Positions 1 through 8,991 are shown, counted from the stretch's first letter. The stretch: 58,232 nucleotides of DNA from Clostridia bacterium (GCA_017935325.1 JAGBHV010000076.1:1-58232), one strand, 5' to 3'. Notes: generated by a model not told the origin, from the letters alone. Numbers and translations: made by a program.

Positions 1-202
1 CAAGTTCGAACTGCCAACCTGCTGAAAGTGCGTCCGCTGTTCCTGTAACATTAAGTGTTACTGTTACTTCGTCGCCTGCTTTAACTTCTGTTTTGTCTGC
101 TACAAAGTCAAACACGAAGTCAACATCTGCTGCCATTGCTGAAAGTGGCATGACGCCTACAAGCATCAATATACTCAAAGCAATTGCTAAGAATTTTTTC
201 AT
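1..202 (-). CDS. Secreted cohesin-like protein, N-terminal part only (runs off the window)
   Basis: Only the first 67 codons lie in the window; the gene continues past base 1. They encode a signal peptide (MKKFLAIALSILML, then a cut after SAMA) and the start of a cohesin-like fold with the typical GDEVTVTLNV strand. The ATG at 202 follows a GGAGG about 8 bases upstream. It is the third of three same-strand cohesin genes, just downstream of the 1060-residue one, so it probably belongs to the same exported system. What follows the first cohesin strand, including any dockerin or anchor, cannot be seen. The cohesin call is inferred from the strand pattern shared with its neighbours. Confidence 0.8.
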   Translation of the reverse strand, partial: MKKFLAIALSILMLVGVMPLSAMAADVDFVFDFVADKTEVKAGDEVTVTLNVTGTADALSAGWQFEL

Positions 203-230
203 ATTTTTTCCTCCTATTAAAAGTCCACAC

Positions 231-258
231 CGTCCAAAAGGATTGCTCCTTTTGGACG
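231..258. repeat. Perfect 12-bp inverted repeat between two cohesin genes
   Basis: CGTCCAAAAGGA and its exact reverse complement flank a TTGC loop. It lies after the stop of the 1060-residue gene and before the partial cohesin gene on the same strand. There is no clear T-run after it on the minus strand, so it may be a weak terminator, an mRNA-stabilising hairpin that sets the ratio of the two products, or an operator. Confidence 0.7.
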
Positions 259-294
259 ATCTGGATTATTTATAAAATTACTATTCGGAGATAA

Positions 295-3200
295 TTACCA
301 GAGAAGAGCTGTTTTCTTAACATGTTTAAGAACATTATTATAGTCAGTAACCATAATTCTGCCGTTGCCGTCTATATCAGCACATGCAAAAGCATAACCT
401 TCAAGAACCTGTGTCTTCTTAACATGTTTGAGGATAGCATTGTAGTCAGTAACCATAAGTCTGCCGTTACCATCTATGTCACCTTTAAGGTGAATCTTAA
501 GCTCTTCTTCAATAGCTTCGTCTTCAACTGTGATTTCATATTCACGAGTTACATGGTCTTTCTTAGAAACTTTAACTGTATAAGCACCAGCTTCTACGCC
601 TTCAATTGTGAAGTTCTGAACACCAACACCTGCAACTGTTGTTGAATATTTAACTTCGCCATCAGCGATAAGTTCAATTGTTGTAAGTTCTTCGCCATTG
701 TCAGTATTTGTCTTGAATGTTTCAACTGTTCCTGTGAAGTCAACGCCTTCCATAGCAATTGTTTCAACGTTGTATGTCATACCTGTTGTAACATATGTAA
801 GAGGTTTAGTGTTAACTTCTGTATCTGAGTAACCCATTGTGAATGTACCGGCTTTAACTGTATCTGTCTTTGTCCAGTCGGGGCTGATGAAGATAGCTTC
901 TGTTGTGTCTTCTACATCACCGAGTGCTTTAACCTGGAATGTAACAAATACTTCATCCTGAGGCATTGCAAGTGTGTTGGGTTTAGATGTGTTTGTGTTG
1001 TTATTGAATGCTGCTGTAATCCAAGCATAGTCATACTGTGCTTTTGCTGTATCAGTGTTCCATGTTGCTGCATCTGATGTGTATTTGAAGCCATTTGTAA
1101 GACCTGAGTTACCGTTAAGGTCGTAACGTCCGTTTACAAAGCTGCTGTTTGCATCAAATGTAAGATATGACATACCGCCTTCGTTACCAACGAGTTCGAA
1201 GAGTGTCTTATCATAAAGGATGGGAAGCTGAACGCCTGTTACATAGTAGTTAGTTGTAAGTTTAACTGTTACTGTGATAACATCGTCTTTTACAGCTGAT
1301 GCTTTATTGAGAACGATCTGAACTTTAGCATTAGCTTTTTCTACAACACGATCAAGACCTGCAAGTGCAGCTTCGAGTTCGTCTGCCCAACCATCAACGA
1401 TATCCTGCTGAGGAAGTTTCATATCGTCTGTGATTTTTGCGAGGACTGCATCAAGTGCTGCAAGTGATTCATCAGAGTAAGCTGAACGGTCGATTGCTGC
1501 AGCTTCTTCTCTGAGAGCATTGAGTTCTGTGTAATCAGCAGGACCTGAACCAAGTGAAGGAATAACGAATGATTCTCTTGAGAGTTCTTCGCCACATACT
1601 GAACAGTAAACTACCATATCGTATGAACCGTTTTCATCCATTGTTGCTTCAACTCTGTTTTCTTCAACTGCTTCTGCAGGAGTGTGACCGAGAGCTTCAA
1701 TAACTGTTGTTTCTCTTGAGAGTTCTTCGCCACATACTGAACAGTAAACTACCATATCGTATGAACCTGCGTTTACGCAGTCTGCTTCTGTTCTGTTTTC
1801 TTCAACTGCTTCTGCTTCTGTATGACCAAGAGCTTCAACTTCGTCAGCTACGTAGCTATCGCCACAAACTGAACATGTGTATGTTGTGTAACCACCGTTT
1901 ACACAATCAGGAGCTGTTACTACAGCTTCATAATCGTGACCGAGAGCATCGATAACGAATGATTCTCTTGAAACTTCTGCGCCACATACTGTACAGTAAA
2001 CTACCATATCGTATGAACCATCGTTTACGCAGTCTGCTTCAACTCTGTTTTCTTCAACTGCTTCTGCTTCTGTGTGACCGAGAGCTTCAATAACGATTGT
2101 TTCTCTTGAAAGTTCAACTGCAGGAGTACAGCATGTACAATAAACAACTTTATCATATGAACCTGCTTCTGTACATGTAGCTTCTACTCTGTTTTCTTCT
2201 ACGGGTTCACCTGAATAGTGACCGAGAGCTTCGATAACGAATGATTCTCTTGAAATTTCAGCACCACATACTGTACAGTAAACTACCATTTCGTATGAAC
2301 CGTTTTCTGTGGGAGTTGCAGGAATTCTGTTTTCTTCAACTGCTTCGCCTTCTGTATGGCCGAGAGCAGGAACTGTAACCGTTTCTCTTGAAAGTTCAAC
2401 TTTGGGTTCACAGCATGTGCAATAAACCACTTTATCGTATGAACCTGCGTTTACACAGTCTGCTGCTACTTCATTTTCGATTACTTCGTCGCCGGCTGTA
2501 TGACCAAGTGCTTCGATAACGAATGATTCTCTTGAAATTTCAGCGCCACATACTGTACAGTAAACTACCATATCGTATGAACCGTTTTCTGTTGCAGTTG
2601 CTTCAATTCTGTTTTCTTCAACTGCTTCTGCAGGAGTGTGACCGAGAGCTTCAACTGTTGTTGTTTCTCTTGAGAGTTCTTCGTTACAAAGAGTACAATA
2701 TGTTACCATATCGTATGAGCCTGCTGTTACGCAGTCTGCTGCTACGTCATTTTCTTTAACTGCTGCGCCTGCTACGTGAGCGCAACCTGCGAATTTAGCA
2801 CCGTCAACATTGATGGGAAGGCCATAAAGTTTGCCCTGTGTTGCTGATGCTGAGATTGTTGTTGCGCCTTTACCAACGTATGTAGCTGATCTTGTATCGA
2901 AAGCAGGTGTATCAACGCCTTCTTCAACAACGAATACAGGATCAACCATGATTACGCCTTTACCATCTGTGGGAGCGTCTGCTTTAACCTTAAGTTTGAA
3001 AGAAGCAAGGTCTGTTGCATTTGTGAATACGGGTGTTGCTGTTTCACCTGCATCTGATGCAAGGCTTGCAAGCCATACATAACCGATTCTTACAAGACCG
3101 AACTGTGCTTTCTGTGCGTCTGAATAAAGACCTGCATACATAGCTTCCTGTGCTGCTGCATCGAGGTGAGCCTGTGCTACACCTGTGAATTTAGCACCGT

Positions 3201-3477
3201 CTGAAACGAGGAGATTTGTGAATGCATTGTCTGCTGTGCCAACAACTTCATAATAGTTCTTGTCGTATGCCACCATAATCTGAAGGGCATGAACATTGTA
3301 GTTGTTCTGGAGTGCTACTGTAACAGTAACTTCATCTCCGGGCATGGGTTTTGTGTCATCTGTTTTGAGTGTGATAACAGCATCTTCTGTTGTCCACACT
3401 GTTGCAGATACTGCGACTGCAAATACGTTAAAAATCATAAGTAACGCAAGTGCAATACTGAGAACTTTTTTTGCCAT
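295..3477 (-). CDS. Secreted two-cohesin, cysteine-repeat, dockerin protein (scaffoldin-like)
   Basis: A 1060-residue exported protein with no catalytic module. Residues 1-25 are a signal peptide. About 30-215 form a first cohesin-like domain. About 230-645 hold nine repeats of roughly 46 residues with a CxxC pair, a GSYDMVVYC core and an EALGHT ending; the seventh is shorter and divergent. About 645-715 is a helical FIVAR-like stretch. About 715-900 is a second cohesin-like domain. About 900-975 looks like a Cna-B-type beta domain. The last 60 residues are a dockerin with two DIDGNGR calcium loops, each followed by YN..LKHVKK. It starts at an ATG behind GGAGG. It lies downstream of a shorter cohesin-dockerin gene. 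A role in cell-surface or extracellular protein assembly is inferred. Confidence 0.85.
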   Translation of the reverse strand: MAKKVLSIALALLMIFNVFAVAVSATVWTTEDAVITLKTDDTKPMPGDEVTVTVALQNNYNVHALQIMVAYDKNYYEVVGTADNAFTNLLVSDGAKFTGVAQAHLDAAAQEAMYAGLYSDAQKAQFGLVRIGYVWLASLASDAGETATPVFTNATDLASFKLKVKADAPTDGKGVIMVDPVFVVEEGVDTPAFDTRSATYVGKGATTISASATQGKLYGLPINVDGAKFAGCAHVAGAAVKENDVAADCVTAGSYDMVTYCTLCNEELSRETTTVEALGHTPAEAVEENRIEATATENGSYDMVVYCTVCGAEISRESFVIEALGHTAGDEVIENEVAADCVNAGSYDKVVYCTCCEPKVELSRETVTVPALGHTEGEAVEENRIPATPTENGSYEMVVYCTVCGAEISRESFVIEALGHYSGEPVEENRVEATCTEAGSYDKVVYCTCCTPAVELSRETIVIEALGHTEAEAVEENRVEADCVNDGSYDMVVYCTVCGAEVSRESFVIDALGHDYEAVVTAPDCVNGGYTTYTCSVCGDSYVADEVEALGHTEAEAVEENRTEADCVNAGSYDMVVYCSVCGEELSRETTVIEALGHTPAEAVEENRVEATMDENGSYDMVVYCSVCGEELSRESFVIPSLGSGPADYTELNALREEAAAIDRSAYSDESLAALDAVLAKITDDMKLPQQDIVDGWADELEAALAGLDRVVEKANAKVQIVLNKASAVKDDVITVTVKLTTNYYVTGVQLPILYDKTLFELVGNEGGMSYLTFDANSSFVNGRYDLNGNSGLTNGFKYTSDAATWNTDTAKAQYDYAWITAAFNNNTNTSKPNTLAMPQDEVFVTFQVKALGDVEDTTEAIFISPDWTKTDTVKAGTFTMGYSDTEVNTKPLTYVTTGMTYNVETIAMEGVDFTGTVETFKTNTDNGEELTTIELIADGEVKYSTTVAGVGVQNFTIEGVEAGAYTVKVSKKDHVTREYEITVEDEAIEEELKIHLKGDIDGNGRLMVTDYNAILKHVKKTQVLEGYAFACADIDGNGRIMVTDYNNVLKHVKKTALLW

Positions 3478-3561
3478 TTTGTTTACCTCCTAAAATGGTA
3501 AATTTGGTATTAATATAATACTTTATATTTTAATTCTCTTTGCGAGAAAAACACCACTGAA

Positions 3562-4620
3562 TTATAAATCTATTACTGTGCCTGTTACCTGGTCAATTTC
3601 ATATTCGAAATTGAGATATGCATCAAGAGCAATTTTGTCGTTTGCATTAACTTTTCCGTCACCGTTAAGGTCGGCTGCAATTTTCTGAACACCGCTGAAA
3701 GTAACACCATATGCTTCATACCAGTCAACAAGCATTAAATCCATATAGTCAACATATGCATCACCGTTAACATCGCCGGCAATAATAAGTGTATATGTTT
3801 CGTAAGTTATGCCGTTATGTGTAAGGCTTACCTTTGAGCCTGTACCCATTTTGTTTTCTTTTGCAGGAGTGATTGAGATTTCTCCTACAGAAGCGCGTAC
3901 ATAAGCATCAAGGTTATCAACTGTGCCGATTGCAACACCTTTTATGTAATTCTTTGTTTTATCAAGAACTACCCCTGAATCTTCTACAGGAAGAATCTCA
4001 GGTGTTACACATTCAACTGTTGCACCTTCGAAATTGTGAACAAGAGTTTCACACTTTACAACCTTATCAGGTGAGAACGGTTCTTCCGTATCCGTTAATA
4101 TATAATTATAGAAACGGGGGTAATCTTCAGGAATTACGATGCTTCCTGAATCGCCTACATTAATATCTGTCTTGGCTTTAAGCTGGAAAGTGAAGCAATC
4201 CATGCCGTCTGCCTGATTGTACGGTGCAATACCTGTTGCAGAAACAGCTGCTGTCCACTGAACAAGGACACCTGTATAATCAGTTGAAGAATATGTAGTA
4301 GTATAAATTGTATTGTCGGGTGTTTCGTTGCATTTTGCTGAACCGCCGAGAGCATCCAGTTCATCAGTTGCCTTTACAGAACCCTCTACCAATTCAAAAA
4401 AAGTATTAGAAAAAAGCACCGGCCAACGCATTGATGTCGCATAGTAATTGTTTGCAACATTGACTGTTACAGTAACTACATCACCGGCTATTACAGTATC
4501 AACATCTGTTTTGATTGTGACATTTGCTACTTCTCCTTCTGCCGAAACAGTAACAGCAAACATGCTGAACACAAGAACGACAGTAAGAAGAATAGACAAG
4601 AGTCTGACTGATGTTTTCAT
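3562..4620 (-). CDS. Secreted cohesin-dockerin protein
   Basis: A 352-residue exported protein. A signal peptide (residues 1-27, ending VSA) is followed by a cohesin-like domain (about 30-195; IAGDVVTVTVNVANNYY resembles the cohesins of the next gene). A linker or beta region leads to a C-terminal dockerin (about 285-345) with loops GDVNGDAYVDYMDL and ADLNGDGKVNANDK. Having both a cohesin and a dockerin in one small chain suggests an adaptor that can dock and be docked. It is the first of three same-strand cohesin genes. The start follows a GAGAGAGG stretch. No hydrolase is fused to it. Binding partners cannot be deduced from sequence. Confidence 0.85.
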   Translation of the reverse strand: MKTSVRLLSILLTVVLVFSMFAVTVSAEGEVANVTIKTDVDTVIAGDVVTVTVNVANNYYATSMRWPVLFSNTFFELVEGSVKATDELDALGGSAKCNETPDNTIYTTTYSSTDYTGVLVQWTAAVSATGIAPYNQADGMDCFTFQLKAKTDINVGDSGSIVIPEDYPRFYNYILTDTEEPFSPDKVVKCETLVHNFEGATVECVTPEILPVEDSGVVLDKTKNYIKGVAIGTVDNLDAYVRASVGEISITPAKENKMGTGSKVSLTHNGITYETYTLIIAGDVNGDAYVDYMDLMLVDWYEAYGVTFSGVQKIAADLNGDGKVNANDKIALDAYLNFEYEIDQVTGTVIDL

Positions 4621-4832
4621 TATATTTCAGACCTCTCTCTCATAAAAATGCAGATAATTACACTTTTATCTTATTCTACAATGGGATTTTACCACAAAGA
4701 TTGAGATATGTAAATAGGTTTTGGTGAATTTTCTATTAATTTTTATTAATTTTGTTATTTTGACAAAGCAATTTATGGTAAATTAGTCAAAACAACACAA
4801 AAAATCACATCAATAAAATTTGCAAAATACTA

Positions 4833-4861
4833 TTGCAATATTTGCCAAATTAATATATACT
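4833..4861 (+). promoter_or_regulatory. Candidate promoter for the BMP-family lipoprotein gene
   Basis: TTGCAA and TATACT are separated by 17 bases, ending about 57 bases before the ATG at 4919. The rest of the 298-base gap from 4621 to 4918 is very AT-rich. It holds another TTGACA at 4760 without a well-spaced -10 and no gene that I can see. Confidence 0.45.
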
Positions 4862-4918
4862 TATATTATTATGTGGATTCGCTCTGACGGACCGCAAGTA
4901 TTGGAGGTAAATTCTCTT

Positions 4919-5788
4919 ATGAAAACGTTTAAAAAATTTGTTTCAGTAATGATGGCTCTGCTTATTGTTCTCGCACTTTCATCATGCGACCTTATCCAGG
5001 ACGCTGAAATCACTCCGGCAATTCCCGACGGCGTTGAATCAGGTGATATCCGAATCGGTATTCTTTTTGCAGATGATTATGAAAAGGAAGGCACAGCTTC
5101 TTTTGTTCAGAACGAAGCTCTTAACAAAATGATGGGTACATACGGCATTGCAGGTACAATCCCGAAGAACAAGCTTCCCGTTGACAATGAACAGAAAATT
5201 AAGGATGCTATCGTTTCTTGCGTAAAAGAAAGCGGATGTAACGTTGTGCTTTCAACAGACCCTGCATTTACTGATATTGTTTATTCTTTTGCTAATAATA
5301 AAGATTATAAAGATATCGTCTTTGTTTGCCTTGACGGCGCAAAGAAATATGACAGCACAGCAAACTTCCATTGCTTCTATCCCGCATATGAAGAAGCTTA
5401 CTGCCTTGCAGGTATTGCAGCTGCAACAAAAGCTGACAGCGAAAACATTGCTTTCACAGCAGACAGCGACGCTTACCTTGAAGCTTTCAAGCTCGGCGCT
5501 AAAGCAGCAGCTGACGATGCTAAAGTTATCAACGGTGCTAAAATAGAAACATACGGCACAATCGAAACAAACTGGCACATCTATTACATCACACTTATCG
5601 AAAACATCACTCTCGGTAAGTTTGCTGAAATGGGTAACTATTACGCAGGTATCGCAACAGGCTTCTGTGATTTCGTACCCGCTGAAGAATACGCTACAGC
5701 AGATGTTGACACAAAACTTACAGATGCAAAAGCTAATTTCTGCGAAGGCAAATGGGATATGGCAAAGGCAGACACCATTGCATTCTGA
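4919..5788 (+). CDS. BMP-family substrate-binding lipoprotein
   Basis: A 289-residue lipoprotein of the basic membrane protein (BMP/PnrA-like) family, which usually serves as the solute receptor of nucleoside ABC importers. The signal peptide ends in the lipobox LSSC, so the mature N-terminal cysteine is lipidated. The periplasmic-binding-type fold follows (GDIRIGILFADDYEKEG, then VCLDGAKK and AYCLAGIAAA). I start it at the ATG at 4919 because GGAGG lies 9-10 bases upstream; longer in-frame starts add an implausible N-terminus. No permease or ATPase gene is adjacent, so the partner transporter must lie elsewhere or the protein has another sensing role. The ligand is unknown. Confidence 0.85.
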   Translation: MKTFKKFVSVMMALLIVLALSSCDLIQDAEITPAIPDGVESGDIRIGILFADDYEKEGTASFVQNEALNKMMGTYGIAGTIPKNKLPVDNEQKIKDAIVSCVKESGCNVVLSTDPAFTDIVYSFANNKDYKDIVFVCLDGAKKYDSTANFHCFYPAYEEAYCLAGIAAATKADSENIAFTADSDAYLEAFKLGAKAAADDAKVINGAKIETYGTIETNWHIYYITLIENITLGKFAEMGNYYAGIATGFCDFVPAEEYATADVDTKLTDAKANFCEGKWDMAKADTIAF

Positions 5789-5799
5789 TGAATTATTTT

Positions 5800-5832
5800 A
5801 AGCTGCTGTTTTTACAGCAGCTTATTTTTTTA
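5800..5832 (+). terminator. Rho-independent terminator after the BMP lipoprotein
   Basis: AAGCTGCTGT, a TTTT loop and ACAGCAGCTT form a perfect 10-bp stem followed by a T-rich run. It lies 11 bases after the stop and separates this gene from asnS. Confidence 0.9.
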
Positions 5833-5859
5833 TTCCGGCAAAGCTAAAGGAGTTTTATA

Positions 5860-7233
5860 ATGAAACACATTGATATTAAAAATATAATATCTGACCATAA
5901 TTACCACGGCAAAGAAGTTACCGTCTGCGGTTGGGTAAGAACAGCAAGAGATTCAAAAAATATGGCATTCATTGAGCTTAATGACGGAACTACTCTGAAA
6001 CATCTCCAGATTGTTATTAACAAATCAGATTTTTCCGGTATTGACCCTGAAACAATGAAACTCGGCTGTTCAATAAAAGTCCGTGGTACGGCTGTTGAAT
6101 CACGTCAGGGCGGCACGGAAATCGAAGCTGCCGAAATAACTCTGCTGGGAAAATGCCCTGCCGACTATCCTTTACAGAAGAAACGCCATACCCTTGAATA
6201 TTTACGTACAATGCCACACATAAGAACAAGAACCAACACTTTCAACGCAGTTTTCCGTGTGCGTTCTGTTATGGCTGATGCCATTCATCGCTATTTTCAG
6301 GAAAGAGATTACGTATATATCCATACACCTCTCATTACAGGCAGTGACTGCGAAGGTGCAGGAGAAATGTTCAAAGTAACCACAATCGGCTACAGCGACA
6401 AGTACAAAAACGCAGACGAATATTATGCCGATGACTTTTTTGAAAAGAAAGCAGGACTTAGTGTTTCCGGACAATTAGAGGGAGAAGTTGCTGCAACGGC
6501 ATTCGGTAAAATATATACTTTCGGTCCGTCTTTCAGAGCAGAAAAAAGCAACACACCCCGTCACGTTGCCGAATTCTGGCACGTAGAGCCTGAGGTCGCT
6601 TTTGCAGAGCTTGAAGATATTATTGAAATTGCTGAAGAAATGATAAAATATATTGTGGCCGAAGTCATCAGAAAATGTCCTGATGAAATTGCCTTTTTCA
6701 ATCAGCATTTTGAAAAAGGCTTAAGCGAAAAGCTTGAAAAACTCACAAAACAGGATTTCGCAGTGCTTGAATACACAAAAGCAATTGAAATTCTGAAAGA
6801 AAGCGGAAAAGATTTTCAATACCCTGTTGAATGGGGCTGTGATTTGCAGACAGAGCATGAACGCTATATTACGGAAGAAGTTTATAACAAACCTGTATTT
6901 ATCACAAATTATCCGAAAGACATCAAATCTTTCTACATGAAACAAAATCCTGACGGCAAAACTGTTGCTGCAACAGACCTGCTTGTTCCCGGTGTAGGCG
7001 AGATAATCGGATGCAGCGAAAGAGAAGCAGATTACGATAAGCTTGTTGACGCAATGAAACAGAGAAATATGAATCTTGAGGATTATTCCGATTACCTTGA
7101 TTTAAGAAAGTACGGCTCTGTTCCTCACAGCGGATTCGGTCTCGGCTTTGAGAGAATTCTGATGTATGTCACAGGAATACAGAACATCCGCGATGTGATA
7201 CTTTATCCCCGGACGGTTGGGTCAATAAGATAA
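5860..7233 (+). CDS. asnS: Asparagine--tRNA ligase
   Basis: A 457-residue class II aminoacyl-tRNA synthetase that charges tRNA-Asn with asparagine in the cytoplasm. An OB-fold anticodon-binding domain (residues about 15-110, with VCGWVRTARDSK) precedes the catalytic core. Class II motif 2 is seen at FGPSFRAEKSNTPRHVAEFWHVEPE and motif 3 at GFGLGFERILMYVTG. The FRAE/SNTPRH pattern and the RDVILYPRT ending mark AsnRS rather than AspRS. The ATG follows AAAGGAG. It forms its own unit between two terminators. No T-box leader fits in the short upstream gap. Confidence 0.97.
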   Translation: MKHIDIKNIISDHNYHGKEVTVCGWVRTARDSKNMAFIELNDGTTLKHLQIVINKSDFSGIDPETMKLGCSIKVRGTAVESRQGGTEIEAAEITLLGKCPADYPLQKKRHTLEYLRTMPHIRTRTNTFNAVFRVRSVMADAIHRYFQERDYVYIHTPLITGSDCEGAGEMFKVTTIGYSDKYKNADEYYADDFFEKKAGLSVSGQLEGEVAATAFGKIYTFGPSFRAEKSNTPRHVAEFWHVEPEVAFAELEDIIEIAEEMIKYIVAEVIRKCPDEIAFFNQHFEKGLSEKLEKLTKQDFAVLEYTKAIEILKESGKDFQYPVEWGCDLQTEHERYITEEVYNKPVFITNYPKDIKSFYMKQNPDGKTVAATDLLVPGVGEIIGCSEREADYDKLVDAMKQRNMNLEDYSDYLDLRKYGSVPHSGFGLGFERILMYVTGIQNIRDVILYPRTVGSIR

Positions 7234-7245
7234 AACAGATATAGA

Positions 7246-7284
7246 AAACGACCTCACGATTGAAGCCATCGTAAGGTCGTTTCT
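7246..7284. terminator. Bidirectional terminator between asnS and the zinc-ribbon genes
   Basis: AAACGACCT...CACGAT pairs with ATCGT...AAGGTCGTTT, and T-runs flank the stem on both strands. It lies between the convergent stops of asnS (7233) and the minus-strand gene ending at 7301. Confidence 0.8.
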
Positions 7285-7300
7285 TAATTATCAACACTGA

Positions 7301-7738
7301 TTATTTCAGAAGATCAATAGAAGAAATTATCGGAACTTCTTTAGATTTTCCGTTTAGTGTTATGAAACCGCTGTAAAGTGCAAGTACAAAAAGAACTACC
7401 GACACAAACCAGCCTACAAAAGGAATGATTATAGCAATTGAAGAAACGATTGCAATTTTTACACCTTGTTTAATATGGAATAAAAGATATGATGATTCTT
7501 CTTTCTGATTTATAAGCAATGCAATTACAATTCCCAATATACCGAGAAAATACGGAAGTGAAGCAAAAAGTTTGTTTTTTGAAACTTCTCCTGCATCAAA
7601 TTCCGCAGTGTGATCCTTTTGGTCATATACAGGTTGCTGGTACTGAAAAGGCTGCTGATTCGCCATATTACAGCCGCAATTTTTGCAGAAAGCTACTCCG
7701 TCATCAACGTTATTACCACAATTAGGACAAATTCTCAT
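7301..7738 (-). CDS. Zinc-ribbon membrane protein
   Basis: A 145-residue protein with an N-terminal zinc ribbon (CPNCG at residues 4-8 and CKNCG about 14 residues later), a Gln/Pro/Tyr-rich linker, and a C-terminal half with two or three hydrophobic segments (YFLGILGIVIALLIN, VKIAIVSSIAIIIPFVGWFVSVVLFVLAL). This layout is common in Clostridia and resembles DUF4870-type membrane proteins. It follows a similar gene on the same strand, 42 bases away, so the two are probably co-transcribed. The ATG follows AAAGGAGG. The function is unknown; the zinc ribbon could bind a protein or nucleic acid at the membrane. Confidence 0.8.
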   Translation of the reverse strand: MRICPNCGNNVDDGVAFCKNCGCNMANQQPFQYQQPVYDQKDHTAEFDAGEVSKNKLFASLPYFLGILGIVIALLINQKEESSYLLFHIKQGVKIAIVSSIAIIIPFVGWFVSVVLFVLALYSGFITLNGKSKEVPIISSIDLLK

Positions 7739-7780
7739 TTTCCTTGACCTCCTTTTAAACGGCTTTCACCATTGTTAAAC

Positions 7781-8176
7781 TTAAACAAGATATTCTATTG
7801 TATCAAAAATACCATAAACTTCGTTCATCATGCCTACACCGGCTGATACTATAAGAGAAACAGCAATAATCGAAAGGAGTATTCCTATTGCCATTATAAT
7901 AAGCTGTGCTCTGAAAAAGTTTGCTCTGTTCTTATTTGAATTATCAACAGCAAAAACTATTGTAAGAATAAAGCCTACCAACGGGATAAAGCCCACGAGC
8001 CACCAGAGAAGATACTTGCCGATTGAAGTTACAGGCTCTGTCTGCTGTGCATACTGCATCGGCGGAACCTGCTGATAAGGCTGATAATTATTCTGCGGTG
8101 CTGCTAAACGGTTTCCGCAAGAAGGACAAAAAGGAGTTCCCTCTGCATTCTGTGCTCCGCATTTGTTACATATCAT
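7781..8176 (-). CDS. Zinc-ribbon membrane protein, paralogue of the next gene
   Basis: A 131-residue protein: a zinc ribbon (CNKCGAQNAEGTPFCPSCG) at residues 3-21, a Pro/Gln/Tyr linker, then two transmembrane segments (YLLWWLVGFIPLVGFILTIVFAV and FRAQLIIMAIGILLSIIAVSLIVSAG). It shares its layout with the gene directly downstream and is likely its operon partner. The ATG follows a GGGGAGAG site. The function is unknown. Confidence 0.8.
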   Translation of the reverse strand: MICNKCGAQNAEGTPFCPSCGNRLAAPQNNYQPYQQVPPMQYAQQTEPVTSIGKYLLWWLVGFIPLVGFILTIVFAVDNSNKNRANFFRAQLIIMAIGILLSIIAVSLIVSAGVGMMNEVYGIFDTIEYLV

Positions 8177-8358
8177 AAAACTCTCCCCTTTTTTATTCTG
8201 TTATACATTATTATACATAAAGCATGCAAAAAAGTCTATATTTTTTATAAAAGTTCTTTCGAAATAAACAAATTAATAATAAAGATATTCAAAAACAGTA
8301 GATTTTTATGATTTTAAACGGTATAATGTAATTACAATTTTATTAGCGGAGAAATATT

Positions 8359-8895
8359 ATGGGTTTATTCAAGAAAAAATACTGCGACTTCTGCGGTGAA
8401 AAAATCGGAAGCTTCAATAAAGGAAAAAAATTCCGTGACGGTGAACTCTGCTGCGAATGCAGTCAGGAATTAAGCGATAACTGGCACGACACAATCAGAT
8501 ACGACCTTTCCGATGCCGTAAAACACATTGAAGAAAGAAAAAAGAATATTGATGTTCTGAAAAACGAATTTCATCCCACAGCGTACTATGGTTTCAGACC
8601 GACTCTTTTTGTGGATGAAAACAATAAGCTTTTCTGCATAACTCTCGGCGGTGCAAGAGAAAGCTACGGAAATGTTGAACGATATGTGAATGAAAACTGT
8701 GACCTGTTTTCTTTTTCTCAACTTGATGACACAATGATTTCTGTAAACGACAGCGGCATACATACTCTGACTGTAAGCATAAAAAATCACCCGTGGGCAA
8801 CAAAGCTTGTTTTCAAAGACAGAATCGCTTCCAACTACGAGGATATGCTGGTAGTTGATTCGCAATTGAGAAGAATAATTTATACTGAAAAATAA
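8359..8895 (+). CDS. DUF4428-type zinc-binding protein
   Basis: A 178-residue protein starting MGLFKKKYCDFCGEKIG...CCECSQ. This CxxC...CxxC N-terminus is characteristic of DUF4428 proteins, which often act as small zinc-binding modules in Firmicutes. The remaining 130 residues are soluble and mixed alpha/beta, with no motif I recognise. It is a single-gene unit with a TATAAT at 8322-8327 just upstream and a terminator after it. The start is fixed by GCGGAG before the ATG. Biochemical role unknown. Confidence 0.75.
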   Translation: MGLFKKKYCDFCGEKIGSFNKGKKFRDGELCCECSQELSDNWHDTIRYDLSDAVKHIEERKKNIDVLKNEFHPTAYYGFRPTLFVDENNKLFCITLGGARESYGNVERYVNENCDLFSFSQLDDTMISVNDSGIHTLTVSIKNHPWATKLVFKDRIASNYEDMLVVDSQLRRIIYTEK

Positions 8896-8905
8896 ATTTA
8901 CAAAC

Positions 8906-8951
8906 AAAACACCTCATCATCCTTTTTTCAGGACTGAAGAGGTGTTTTTTC
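8906..8951 (+). terminator. Terminator after the DUF4428 gene
   Basis: AAAACACCTC pairs with GAGGTGTTTT and is followed by more T residues. The loop contains a CATCC...GGA element resembling the REP-like sequence at 10333-10360. Confidence 0.8.
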
Positions 8952-8991
8952 AAAGAAAATCAATTTCTACTTTTATTCTACCCCCGTTTTC

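Noticed and set aside
231..258. Intrinsic terminator between cohesin genes
   Set aside because: The hairpin is perfect but is followed by GTGTGG on the minus strand, not by a T-run; kept only as an inverted repeat.
1545..2790. Regularly spaced repeats resembling a CRISPR array, and long open frames on the opposite strand
   Set aside because: The repeat period is about 138 bases with coding-type variation and an unbroken minus-strand frame; there are no unique spacers or cas genes. The opposite frames are by-products of the coding repeats.
5789..5859. T-box leader before asnS
   Set aside because: The gap is 71 bases and already holds a terminator of the previous gene; no T-box motif can fit.
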